From contig NC_080059.1 in NCBI RefSeq assembly GCF_026212465.1, forward strand, positions 22,778,159 to 22,842,158: a DNA stretch of 64,000 bases, written 5' to 3'. Numbering within the stretch: position 1 is the first letter of the stretch; each line of letters opens with the position of its first letter. Origin of the DNA: Amaranthus tricolor (taxonomy: Eukaryota; Streptophyta; Magnoliopsida; Caryophyllales; Amaranthaceae). Made by a program: the position numbers and the translations under genes. Below, piece after piece: positions 39,347 to 52,079 of this stretch. Below the pieces are notes generated by a model, which was given only the letters and a program-made list of their open reading frames with translations, did not search any database and was not told the DNA's origin.

Positions 39347-40869
39347 GTTGTGTGCAAAGTTTCGTACAAATCAAGCCATGTTTGATCGACTTTATGCGCG
39401 AAAGTGCCAAATAGGCTTCAAAACCCATAAAATCGCAACTTAACACGTAATTTCTAGCATATGATGATAATTTTCAATTCTAACCACCTCAACACAATAA
39501 TAGATACCAAATAGTGTTGTGTGCAAAGTTTCGTGCAAAACAAATCAAGTTTGAGCTACTTTATACGCGAAAGTGCCAAAAAAGCTTAATAACCCATAAA
39601 ATCGCAACATAACACGTAATCTCTAGCATATTACGATGATTTTCAATTCTAACCACTCCAACACAATAATATATACGAAATAGTGTTGTGTGCAACATTT
39701 CGTGCAAAACAAACCATGTTTTAGCTTCTTCATGCGCGAAAGTTACAAAAAAGATTAAAAACCCATAAAATCGTAACTTAACACGTAATTTCTAGTATAT
39801 GACGATGATTTTCAATTCTAACCACCTCAACACAATAATATATACCAAGTAGTGTTTTGTGCAAATCTTCGTGCAAAACAAACCAAGTTTGAGCTACTTT
39901 ATGCGCGAAAGTGCCAAAAAAGCTTAAAAACCCATAAAATCGCAACTTAACACGTAATTTCTAGCATATGACGATGATTTTCAATTCTAACCACTTTAAC
40001 ACAATAATATATACCAAATAGTATTGTGCGCCAGGTTTCGTGCAAAACACACCAAGTTTGAGCTACATTATGCGCGAAAGTGCCAAAAAAGCTTAAAAAC
40101 TCATAAAAATCGCAACTTAACACGTTTTTTCTAGCATATGACTATTATTTTCAATTCTAACCACTTCAACACAATAATATAAACCATATAGTGTTGTGTG
40201 CCATGTTTCGAGCAAACAAATCGAGTTTGAGCTACTTTATGCGCGAAAGTGTCTATAAAGCTTAAAAACCGATAAAATCGCTACTTAACACGTAATCTCT
40301 AGCATATGACGATGATTTTCAATTCTATACGCTTCAACACAATAATATATAACAAATAGTGTTGGGTGCAAAGTATTGTGCAAAAACACACCAAGTTTGA
40401 GCTACTTTATGCGCGAAAGTGCCAAAAAAGTTTATAAACCCATAAAATCGCAACTTAACAAGTAATCTCTAGCATATTACGATGATTTTAAATTCTTACC
40501 ACTTCAACACAATAATATGTACGAAATAGTGTTGTGTGCAATGTTTCGTGCAAAACAAACCATGTTTGAGCCACTTTATGCGCGAAAGTTAGAAAAAAGA
40601 TTACAAACCCATAAAATCGCAACTTAACACGTAATTTCTAGCATATGACGATGATTTTCAATTCTAACCACCTCATCACAATAATATATACCAAGTAGTG
40701 TTTTGTGCAAAGCTTCGTGCAAAACATATTAATTTTGAGCTACTTTATGCGCAAAAGTGCCTAAAAAGCTTTAAAAACCCGTAAAATCACAACTTAACAC
40801 GTAATTTCTAGCATATGACTATTATTTTAAATTCTGACCACTTCAACACAATAATATATACCAAATAGT
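39347..40869. repeat. Nine-monomer HOR (1,523 bp), copy 1
   Basis: It starts with GTTGTGTGCAAAG then TTTCGTACAAATCAAGCC. The same start recurs at 40870 and 42393, an exact spacing of 1,523 bp each time (9 x 169.2). Shared private variants include GTTTTAGCTTCTTCATG, GCGCCAGGTTTCG, TTTCGAGCAAACAAATCGAG and TCTATACGCTTC. Confidence 0.88.
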
Positions 40870-42392
40870 GTTGTGTGCAAAGTTTCGTACAAATCAAGCC
40901 ATGTTTGATCGACTTTATGCGCGAAAGTGCCAAATAGGCTTCAAAACCCATAAAATCGCAACTTAACACGTAATTTCTAGCATATGATGATAATTTTCAA
41001 TTCTAACCACCTCAACACAATAATAGATACCAAATAGTGTTGTGTGCAAAGTTTCGTGCAAAACAAATCAAGTTTGAGCTACTTTATACGCGAAAGTGCC
41101 AAAAAAGCTTAATAACCCATAAAATCGCAACATAACACGTAATCTCTAGCATATTACGATGATTTTCAATTCTAACCACTTCAACACAATAATATATACG
41201 AAATAGTGTTGTGTGCAACATTTCGTGCAAAACAAACCATGTTTTAGCTTCTTCATGCGCGAAAGTTACAAAAAAGATTAAAAACCCATAAAATCGTAAC
41301 TTAACACGTAATTTCTAGCATATGACGATGATTTTCAATTCTAACCACCTCAACACAATAATATATACCAAGTAGTGTTTTGTGCAAAGCTTCGTGCAAA
41401 ACAAACCAAGTTTGAGCTACTTTATGCGCGAAAGTGCCAAAAAAGCTTAAAAAACCCATAAAATCGCAACTTAACACGTAATTTCTAGCATATGACGATG
41501 ATTTTCAATTCTAACCACTTCAACACAATAATATATACCAAATAGTATTGTGCGCCAGGTTTCGTGCAAAACACACCAAGTTTGAGCTACATTATGCGCG
41601 AAAGTGCCAAAAAAGCTTAAAAACTCATAAAATCGCAACTTAACACGTTTTTTCTAGCATATGACTATTGTTTTCAATTCTAACCACTTCAACACAATAA
41701 TATAAACCATATAGTGTTGTGTGCCATGTTTCGAGCAAACAAATCGAGTTTGAGCTACTTTATGCGCGAAAGTGTCTATAAAGCTTAAAAACCCATAAAA
41801 TCGCTACTTAACACGTAATCTCTAGCATATGACGATGATTTTCAATTCTATACGCTTCAACACAATAATATATACCAAATAGTGTTGAGTGCAAAGTATT
41901 GTGCAAAACACACCAAGTTTGAGCTACTTTATGCGCGAAAGTGCCAAAAAAGTTTATAAACCCATAAAATCGCAACTTAACAAGTAATCTCTAGCATATT
42001 ACGATGATTTTAAATTCTTACCGAATCAACACAATAATATGTACGAAATAGTGTTGTGTGCAAAGTTTCGTGCAAAACAAACTATGTTTGAGCCACTTTA
42101 TGCGCGAAAGTTAGAAAAAAGATTACAAACCCATAAAATCGCAACTTAACACGTAATTTCTAGCATATGACGATGATTTTCAATTCTAACCACCTCATCA
42201 CAATAATATATACCAAGTAGTGTTTTGTGTAAAGCTTCGTGCAAAACAAATTAATTTTGAGCTATTTTATGCGCAAAAGTGCGTAAAAAGCTTTAAAAAA
42301 CCCGTAAAATCACAACTTAACACGTAATTTCTAGCATATGACTATTATTTTAAATTCTGACCACTTCAACACAATAATATATACCAAATAGT
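40870..42392. repeat. Nine-monomer HOR (1,523 bp), copy 2
   Basis: Tandem copy of 39347-40869 in the same monomer order with few differences, for example CATATGACTATTG for CATATGACTATTA near 41660 and CCGAATC for CCACTTC near 42022. Confidence 0.88.
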
Positions 42393-42600
42393 GTTCTGTG
42401 CAAAGTTTCGTACAAATCAAGCCATGTTTGATCGACTTTATGCGCGAAAGTGCCAAATAGGCTTCAAAAACCCATAAAATCGCAATTTAACACGTAATTT
42501 CTAGCATATGATGATAATTTTCAATTCTAACCACCTCAACACAATAATAGATACCAAATAGTGTTGTGTGCAAAGTTTCGTGCAAAACAAATCAAGTTTG
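42393..42600. repeat. Nine-monomer HOR, partial copy 3
   Basis: It repeats the start of the HOR (GTTCTGTGCAAAG, TTTCGTACAAATCAAGCC, then the ATGATGATAATTTTC and AATAGATACC monomer). It then switches near 42600 to the GCTACTTTTTGCGCG / TTAGAGC monomer series seen at 26.18 and 34.39 kb. Confidence 0.8.
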
Positions 42601-45194
42601 AGCTACTTTTTGCGCGAAAGTGCCTTAGAGCTTAAAAACCCATAAAATCGCAACTTAACACGTAATTTCTAGCATATGGATTTTATTTTAAATTTTAACC
42701 ACTTCAACAAATTAATATATACCAAATAGTGTTGTGTGCAAAGTTTCGTGCAAAACAAACCATGTTTGATCGACCTTATGCGCGAAAGTGCCAAATAAGC
42801 TTAAAAACCCATAAAGTCGCAACTTAACACGTAATTTCTTGCATATGACGATGAATTTTGAAATCTAACCGCTTCAACACAATAATACATACCAAATGGT
42901 GTTGTGTGCCAAGTTTCGTGCAAAACAAACTAAATTTGAACTACTTTATGCGCGAAAGTGCCAAAAAACATAAAAACCCATAAAATCGCAACATAACACG
43001 TAATTTCTAGCAAATGACTATTATTTTGAATTCTAACCATTTCAACACCATAATATGTAACAAATAGTGTTGTGTGCCATGTTTCGTGCATAACAAATCA
43101 TGTGTGAGCTATTTTATGCGCGAAAGTGCCAAAAAAGCCTAAAAACCCATAAAATCGCAACTTAACACGTAATTTCTAGAATATGACTATTATTTTCAAT
43201 TCTAACAAGTTCAACACAATAATATATACCAAATAGTGTTGTGTGCAAAGTTTCGTGCAAAACAAATCAAGTTTGAGCTACTTTATACGCGAAAGTGCCA
43301 AAAAAGCTTAATAACCCAAAAAATCGCAACATAACACGTAATCTCTAGCATATTACGATGATTTTCAATTCTAGCCACTTCAACACAATAATATATACGA
43401 AATAGTGTTGTGTGCAAAGTTTCGTGCAAAACAATACATGTTTGAGCTACTTTATGCGCGAAAGTTACAAAAAAGATTAAAAACCCATAAAATCGCAACT
43501 TCACACGTAATTTCTAGCATATGACGATGATTTCAATTCTAACCACCTCAACACAATAATATATACCAAGTAGTGTTTTGTGCAAAGTTTCGTGCAAAAC
43601 AAATTAAGTTTGCGCTACTTTATGCGCAAAAGTTCCTAAAAAGCTTAAAAACTCGTAAAATCACAACTTAACACGTAATTTCTAGCATATGACTATTATT
43701 TTAAATTCTAACCACTTCAACAAAATAATATATACCAAATAGTTTGTGTGCAAAGTTTCGTGCAAATCAAGCCATGTTTGATCGACTTTATGCCCGAAAG
43801 TGCCAAATAATATATACCAAATAGTGTTGTGTGCCAAGTTTCGTGGAAAACAAACTAAATTTGAGCTACTTTATGCGCGAAAGTACCAAAAAACTTAAAA
43901 ACCCATAAAATCGCAACATAACACGTAATTTCTAGAAAATGACTATTATTTTGAATTCTAACGATGTCAACACCATAAAATATACCAAATAGTATTGTGC
44001 GCCAAGTTTCGTCCACAACAAATCAAGTTTGAGCTATTTTATGCGCGAAAGTGCCAAAAAAGCTTAAAAACTCATAAAATCGCAACTTAACACGTAATTT
44101 CTAGCATATGACTATTATTTTAAATTCTAACCACTTCAACACAATAATATATACCAAATAGTTTTGTGTGCAAAGTTTCGTGCAAAACAAATCAAGTTTG
44201 AGCTACTTTATGCGCGAAAGTGTCTAAAAAGCTAAAAAACCCATAAAATCGCAACTTAACACGTAATCTCTAGCATATGACGATGATTTTCAATTCTATA
44301 CGCTTCAACACAATAATATATACCAAATAGTGTTGTGTGCAAAGTATTGTGCAAAACACACCAAGTTTGAGCTACTTTATGCGCAAAAGTGCCAAAAAAG
44401 TTTATAAACCCATAAAATCGCAACTTAACAAGTAATCTCTAGCATATTACGATGATTTTAAATTCTTACCACTTCAACACAATAATATGTACGAAATAGT
44501 GTTGTGTGCAAAGTTTCGTGCAAAACAAACCATGTTTGAGCTACTTTATGCGCGAAAGTTAGAAAAAAGATTAAAAACCCATAAAATCGCAACTTAACAC
44601 GTAATTTCTAGCATATGACTATGATTTTCAATTCTAACCACCTTAACACAATAATATATACCAAGTAGTGTTTTGTGCAAAGCTTTGTGCAAAACAAATT
44701 AATTTTGATCTACTTTATGCGCAAAAGTGCCTAAAAAGCTTTAAAAACCCGTAAAATCACAACTTAACAAGTAATTTCTAGCATATGACTATTATTTTAA
44801 ATTCTGACCACTTCAACACAATAATATATACCAAATAGTGTTGTGTGCAAAGTTTCGTACAAATCAAGCCATGTTTGATCGACTTTATGCGCGAAAGTGC
44901 CAAATAGGCTTCAAAACCCATAAAATCGCAACTTAACACGTAATTTCTAGCATATGACGATGATTTTCAATTCTAACCATTTAAACACAATAATATATAC
45001 CAAAGAGTGTTGTGTGGAATGTTTTGTGCAAAACACACCAACTTTGAGCTATTTTATGCGCGAACGTGCCAAAAAAGCTTAAAAACCCATAAAATCGCAA
45101 CTTAACACGTAATTTCTAGCATTTGACGATGATTTTCAATTCTAACCACCTCAACACAATAATGCATACCAAATAGTGTTGTGTGCAAAGTTTT
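42600..45194. repeat. Mosaic satellite segment between HORs
   Basis: Monomers related to 26.2-27.1, 34.4-35.5 and 37.7-38.6 kb in changing order, with no exact tandem unit. The part around 43.28-43.50 kb resembles 45.24-45.44 kb. It includes the truncated monomer at 43806. Confidence 0.7.
43780..43830. repeat. Truncated monomer (~87 bp missing)
   Basis: The copy reads GTGCCAAATAATATATACC. It jumps from CCAAATAA in mid-monomer to ATAATATATACC near the monomer end. AATAA is present at both sides of the missing segment, so a 5-bp microhomology can explain a deletion of about 87 bp. Confidence 0.85.
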
Positions 45195-45450
45195 GTGCAA
45201 AACAAATCAAGTTTGAGCTACTTTATGCGCGAAAGTGCTAAAAAAGCTTAATAACCCAAATAATCGCAACATAACACGTAATCTGTAGCATATTACGATG
45301 ATTTTCATTTCTAACCACTTCAACAAAATAATATATACGAAATAGTGTTGTGTGCAAAGTTTCGTGGAAAACAAACCATGTTTGAGCTACTTTATGCGCG
45401 AAAGTTACAAAAAAGATTAAAAACCCATAAAATCGCAACTTAACACGTAA

Positions 45451-45500
45451 TTTCTAGCATATGACGATGATTTTCAATTCTAGCATATGACTATTATTTT
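45451..45500. repeat. Monomer fusion lacking ~143 bp (copy 1)
   Basis: Two CATATG sites are only 26 bp apart (45458 and 45484). The sequence goes from CATATGACGATGATTTTC with CAATTCT directly into AGCATATGACTATTATT. The sister region at 35.46-35.66 kb has the same two monomer types separated by a full 169 bp, so 143 bp were lost between the TCT at phase 136-138 of one monomer and the TCT at phase 110-112 of the next. Confidence 0.88.
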
Positions 45501-46489
45501 AAATTCTAACCACTTCAACACAATAATATATACCAAATAGTTTCTGTGCAATGTTTCGTGCAAATCAAGCCATGTTTGATCGACTTTATGCCCGAAAGTG
45601 CCAAATAAGCTTCAAAACACATAAAATCGTAACTTAACACGTAATTTCTTACATATGACGATGAATTTTGAATTCTAACCGCTTCAACACAATAATATAT
45701 ACCAAATAGTGTTGTGTGCCAAGTTTCGTGGAAAACAAACTAAATTTGAGCTACTTTATGCGCGAAAGTGCCCAAAAACTTAAAAAACCCATAAAATCGC
45801 AACATAACACGTAATTTCTAGAAAATGACTATTATTTTGAATTCTAACCATGTCAACACCATAAAATATACCAAATAGTATTGTGCGCCAAGTTTCGTCC
45901 ACAACAAATCAAGTTTGAGCTATTTTATGCGCGTAAGTGCATAAAAAGCTTAAAAACTCATAAAATCGCAACTTAACACGTAATTTCTAGCATATGACTA
46001 TTATTTTAAATTCTAACCACTTCAACACAATAATATATACCAAATAGTTTTGTGTGCAAAGTTTCGTGCAAAACAAATCAAGTTTGAGCTACTTTATCAG
46101 CGAAAGTGTCTAAAAAGCTTAAAAACAAATAAAATCGCAACATAAACGTAATCTCTAGCATATGACGATGATTTTCAATTCTAACCGCTTCAACACAATA
46201 ATATATACCAAATAGTGTTGTGTGCATTGTGCAAAACACACCAAGTTTGAGCTACTTTATGCGCGAAAGTGCCAAAAAAGTTTATAAACCCATAAAATCG
46301 CAACTTAACACGTAATTTCTAGCATATGACGATGATTTTCAATTCTAACCACTTCAACACAATAATATATACCAAATAGTATTGTGCGCCAGGTTTTGTG
46401 CAAAACACACCAAGTTTGAGCTACTTTATGCGCGAAAGTGCCTAAAAAGGTTAAAAACCCATAAAATCGCAACTTAACACGTAATTTCT

Positions 46490-47860
46490 AGCATATGACT
46501 ATGATTTTCAATTCTAATCACTTCAACAATAATATATAACAAATAGTGTGGTGTGCAAAGTTTCGTCCAAAACAAACCAAGTTTGAGCTACTTTATGCGC
46601 GAAAGTGCCAAAAAAGCTTAAATACCCATTAAATCGCAACTTAACACGTAATCTCTAGCATATGACGATGATTTTCAATTCTAACCGCTTCAACACAATA
46701 ATATATACCAAAGAGTTTTGTGTGCAAAGTTTTGTGCAAAACAAATCAAGTTTGAGCTACTTTATGCGCGAAAGTTCTAAAAAAGCTTAAAATCCCATAA
46801 AATCGCAACTAAACACGTAATTTCTAGCATATGACGATGATTTTCAATTATAACCACTTAACCACAATAATATATACCAAAGAGTGTTGTTTGCAAAGTT
46901 TTCTATAAAACACACAAAGTTAAAGCTATTTTATGCGCGAACGTGCCAAAAAAGCTTAAAAAACCCATAAAATCGCAACTTAACACGTAGTTTCTAGCAT
47001 ATGACGATGATTTTCAATTCTAACCACTTCAACAATAATATATACCAAATAGTGTTGTGTGCCAAGTTTCGATCAAATCAAACAAAGTTTGAGCTACTTT
47101 ATGCGCGAAAGTGCCAAAAAAGCTTAAAAAACCCTTAAAATCGCAACTTAACACGTAATTTCTAGCATATGACTATGATTTTCAATTCTAATCACTTCAA
47201 CAATAATATATACCAAATAGTGTTGTGTGCAAAGTTTCGTCCAAAACAAACCAAGTTTGAGCTACTTTATGCGCGAAAGTGCCAAAAAAGCTTAAATACC
47301 CATTAAATCGCAACTTAACACGTAATCTCTAGCATATGACGATGATTTTCAATTCTAACCGCTTCAACACAATAATATATACCAAAGAGTTTTGTGTGCA
47401 AAGTTTTTTGCAAAACACACCAAGTTTGATCTACTTTATGCGCGAAAGTGCCAAAAAAGTTTATAAACCCATAAAATCGCAACTTAACACGTAATTTCTA
47501 GCGTATGACGATAATTTTCAATTCTAACCACCTCAACACAATAATATATACCAAATAGTGTTGTGTGAAAAGTTTCGTGCAAAACAAATCAAGTTTGAGC
47601 TACTTTATGCGCGAAAGTGCCTAGAAAGCTTAAAAACCCATAAAATCGCAACTTAACACGTAATTTCTAGCATATGACTATTCTTTTAAATTCTAACAAC
47701 TTCAACACAATAATATATACCAAATAGTGTTGTGTGCAAAGTTTCTTGCAAAACAAACCATGTTTGATCGACTTTATCCGCGAAAGTTCCAAATAAGCTT
47801 AAAAACCCATAAAATCGCAACTTGACACGTAATTTCTAGCATATGACGATGATTTTTCAA
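46490..47860. repeat. Four-monomer sub-repeat inside the 7-kb unit
   Basis: The combination CTAATCACTTCAACAATAAT, TTTCGTCCAAAAC, AAATACCCATTAAATCG and AAAGAGTTTTGTGTG occurs near 46515-46730 and again near 47190-47400, about 680 bp or four monomers apart. It is a local duplication that predates the 7,088-bp event, because both copies of the large unit carry it. Confidence 0.65.
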
Positions 47861-48127
47861 TTATCACCACTTAACCACAATAATATATACCAAATAGTGT
47901 TGTGTGCAAAGTTTCGTGCAAAACAAATCAAGTTTGAGCTGCTTTATGCGCGAAAGTGCCTAAAAAGCTTAAAAACCCATAAAATCGCAACTTAACACGT
48001 AATTTCTAGCATATGACGATGATTTTCAATTCTAACCACATCAACAATAATATATACCAAATAGTGTTGTGTGCCAAGTTTCATGCAAAACAAACCAAGT
48101 TTGAGCTACTTTATGCGCGAAAGTGCC

Positions 48128-48138
48128 AAAAAAAAAAA
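48128..48138. repeat. A11 homopolymer in a shortened monomer
   Basis: The usual CAAAAAAGCTTAAAAACCC has collapsed to a run of 11 A before CCC, losing the HindIII hexamer. The partner copy near 55215 reads AAAAAACAAAAACCC, so the two copies of the 7-kb unit differ here. Confidence 0.8.
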
Positions 48139-49011
48139 CCCATAAAATCGCAACATAACACGTAATTTCTAGCATATGATGATTATTTTTAATTCCAACC
48201 ACCTCAACACAATAATATATACCAAATAGTGTTGTGTGCAAAGTTTCGTGCAAAACAAATCAAGTTTGAACTAATTTATACGCGAAAGTGGCAAAAAAGC
48301 TTAAAAACCCTTAAAATCGCAACTTAACACATAATTTCTAGCATGTGACTATTATTTTCAATTCGAACCACTTTAACAATAATATATACCAAATAGTGTT
48401 GTGTGCAATGTTTCGTGTAAAACAAACCAATATTCAGCTACTTTATGCGCGAAAGTGCCAAAAAAGCTTAAAAACCCATAAAATCGCAACTTAACAGGTA
48501 ATCTCTAACATATGACGATGATTTTCAATTCTAACCACTTCAACACAATAATATATACCAAAGAGTTTTGTGTGCAGAGTTTTGTGCGAAACACACCAAG
48601 TTTGAGCTACTTTATGCGCGAAGTGCCAAAAAAGTTTATAAACCCTTAAAATCGCAACTTAACACGTAAATTCTAGCATATGAAAATGATTTTCAATTCT
48701 AACCATTTCAACAATAATATATACCAAATAGTGTTGTTTGCAAAGTTTCGTGCAAAACAAACCAAGTTTGAGCTAATTTTTACGCAAAAGTGCCAAAAAA
48801 GCTTACAAACCCTTAAAATCGAAACTTAACACGTAATCTCTAGCATATGACGATGATTTTCAATTCTAACCACCTCAACACAATAATATATACCAAATAG
48901 TGTTGTGTGCAAAGTTTTGGCAAAACAAACCATGTTTGAGCTACTTTATGCGCGAAAGTTCCAAAAAAGCTTAAAAGCCCATTAAATCGCAACTAAACAC
49001 GTAATTTCTAG

Positions 49012-49147
49012 CATATGACGATGATTTTAAATTATAACCAACTAACCACAATAATTATAACCACTTAGCCCACGATGATCTTATACGCGAACGTGCCAAA
49101 AAAGCTTTAAAACCCATAAAATCGCAACTTAAGACGTAATTTCCAGC
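49012..49147. repeat. Rearranged monomer with local re-duplication (copy 1)
   Basis: CATATG spacing is 135 bp. After TTATAACCAACTAACCACAA the sequence repeats a similar piece (ATTATAACCACTTAGCCCAC then GATGAT) and joins straight to TTATACGCGAACG. Phases 160 to about 48 are missing. The filler looks like a second, altered copy of phase 135-158, so this is a complex template-switch-like event. It is shared with 56100-56235. Confidence 0.75.
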
Positions 49148-50519
49148 ATATGACGATGATTTTCAGTTCTAACCACTTCAACAACAATATATACCAAATA
49201 GTGTTGTGTGCCAAGTTTCGTGCAAAACAAACCAAGTTTGAGCTACTTTATGCGCGAAAGTGCCAAAAAAGCTTAAAAACCCATTAAATCGCAACTTAAC
49301 ATGTAATCTCTAGCATATGACGATGATTTTCAATTCTAACTGCTTCAACACAATAATATATATCAAAGAGTTTTGTGTGCAAAGTTTTGTGCAAAACACA
49401 CCAAGTTTGAGCTACTTTATGCGCAAAAGTGCCAAAAAAGTTTATAAACCCATAAAATCGCAACTTAACACGTAATTTCTAGCATATGACGATGATTTTC
49501 AATTCTAACCACCTCAACACAATAATATATACCAAATAGTGTTGTGTGCAAAGTTTCGTGCAAAACAAATCAAGTTTGAGCTACTTTATGCGCAAAAGTG
49601 CCTAGAAAGCTTAAAAACCCATAAAATCGCAACTTAACACGTAATTTTCTAGCAAATGACTATTCTTTTAAATTCTAACAACTTCAACACAATAATATAT
49701 ACCAAATAGTGTTGTGTGCAAAGTTTCGTGCAAAACAAACCATGTTTGATCGAATTTATCCGCGAAAGTGCCAAATAAGCTTAAAAACCCATAAAATCGC
49801 AACTTGACACGTAATTTCTTGCATATCACGATGAATTTTCAATTCTAACCGCTTCAACACAATAATATATACCAAATAGTGTTGTGTGCCAAGTTTCGTG
49901 CAAATCAAACCAAGTTTGAACTACTTTATTGCGCGAAAGAGCCAAAAAACATAAAAACCCATAAAATCGCAACATAACACGTAATTTTTAGCAAATGACT
50001 ATTATATTGAATTCTAACCATTTCAACACCATAATATGTACCAAATAGTGTTGTGTGCCAAGTTTCGTGCATAACAAATCAAGTGTGAGCTACCTTATGC
50101 GCGAAAGTGCCAAAAAAGCTTAAAAACTCATCAAATCGCATCTTAACACGTAATTTCTAGCAGATGACTATTATGTTCAATTCTATCCACTTCAACACAA
50201 TAAAATATACCATATAGTGTTGTGTGCCAAGCTTCGTGCAAAACAAACTAAGTTTGAGCTACTTTATGGTGAAAGTGCCAAAAAAGCTTAAAAACCCATA
50301 AAATCGCAACTTAACACGTAATTTCTAGCATATGACGAAGATTTTCAATTCTAACCTCTTCAACAATAATATATACCAAATAGTGTTGTGTGCCAAGTTT
50401 CGTGCAAAACAAACCAAGTTTGAGCTACTTTATGCGCGAAAGTTCAAAAAAGCTTAAAAACCCATAAAATCACAACTTAACACGTAATTTCTAGCATATG
50501 ACGATGATTTTCAATTCTA

Positions 50520-52020
50520 AACCTCTTAAACACAACAATATATACCAAAGAGTGTTGTGTGCAAAGTTTTGTGCGAAACACACCAAGTTTTTAGATACTT
50601 TATGCGCGAAAGTGCCAAAAAAGCTTAAAAAAACCTATAAAATCGCAACTTAACACGTAATTTCTAACATATGACGATGATTTTCAATTCTAACCACCTC
50701 AACACAATAATATATACCAAATAGGTTTGTGTGCAAAGTTTCGTGCAAAACAAATCAAGTTTGAGCTACTTTATGCGCGAAAGTGCCTAAAGAGCATAAA
50801 AACCCATAAAATCGCAACTTAACACGTAATTTCTAGCATATGACTATTATTTTCAATTCTAACCACTTCAACACAATAACATATACCAAATAGTGTTGTG
50901 TGCTAAGTTTCGTGCAAAACAAACCAAGTTTGAACTATTTTATGCGCGAAAGTTCCAAAAAAGCTTAAAAACCCATAAAATCGCAATTTAACACGTAGTT
51001 TCAAGCATATGACGATGATTTTCAATTCTAACAACTTAAACACAATAATATATACCAAAGAGTGTTTTGTGCAAAGTTTTGTGCAAAATAAACCAAGTTT
51101 GAGCTATTTTATTAGCGAAAGTGCCAAAAAAGCTTAAAACCCATAAAATCGCAACTTAACATGTAATTTCTAGCATATGACTATGATTTTCAATTCTAAA
51201 CATTTCAACACTAATATATACCAAATAGTGTTGTGTGCAAAGTTTCGTGCAAAACAAACCAAGTTTGTGCTAATTTATGCGCAAAAGTGCAAAAAAAAGC
51301 ATAAAAACCCATAAAATCGAAACTTAAGACGTAATCTCTAGCATATGACGATGATTTTCAATTCTAACCACTTCAACACAATAATATATACCAAATAGTG
51401 TTGTGTGCAATGTTTTGTCCAAAACATACCCAGTGTGAGCTACTTTATGCGCGAAAGTTCCAAAAAAGCTTAAAAACCCATAAAATCACAACTTAATAGG
51501 TAATTTCAAGCATATGACGATGATTTTCAATTCTAACCTCTTAAACACAACAATTTATACCAAAGAGTGTTGTGTGCAAAGTTTTGTGCGAAACACACCA
51601 AGTTTTAGATACTTTATGTGCGAAAGTGCCAAAAAAGCTTACAAAAACCTATAAAACCGCAACTTAACACGTAATTTCTAACATATGACGATGATTTTCA
51701 ATTCTAACCACCTCAACACAATAATATATACCAAATAGTGTTGTGTGCAAAGTTTCGTGCAAAACAAATCAAATTTGAGCTACTTTATGCGCGAAAGTGC
51801 CTAAAAAGCTTAAAAACCCATAAAAACGCAACTTAACATGTAATTTCTAGGATATGACTATTATTTTAGATTCTAACCACTTCAACACAATAATATATAC
51901 CAAATAGTGTTGTGTTCTAAGTTTCGTGCAAAACAAACTTGGTTTGAGCCACTTTATGCGCGAAAGTGCCTAAAAAGCTTACAAACCCATAAAATCGCAA
52001 CTTAACACGTAATTTCTAGC
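50520..52020. repeat. Six-monomer HOR (1,015 bp) inside the 7-kb unit
   Basis: ACCTCTTAAACACAACAAT recurs at 50521 and 51536, 1,015 bp or six monomers apart. Both are followed by GTTTTGTGCGAAACACACC, a TAGATACTTTATG variant and a CTAACATATGACG monomer. The same pair recurs in the second large copy near 57.6 and 58.6 kb. Confidence 0.75.
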
Positions 52021-52079
52021 AAATGACTATTATTTTCAATTCTAACCACTTCAACAATAATATATACCAAATAGTGTTG

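Noticed and set aside
39195..39443. Open frames that run through the N gaps (also 20990-21420)
   Set aside because: They exist only because N codons are not read as stops.
49030..49085. Foreign insertion (short non-consensus stretch ACTTAGCCCACGATGAT)
   Set aside because: It is explained better as a second altered copy of the adjacent TTATAACCACTTAACCACAA piece plus a jump within the monomer. Only a few bases remain unexplained.
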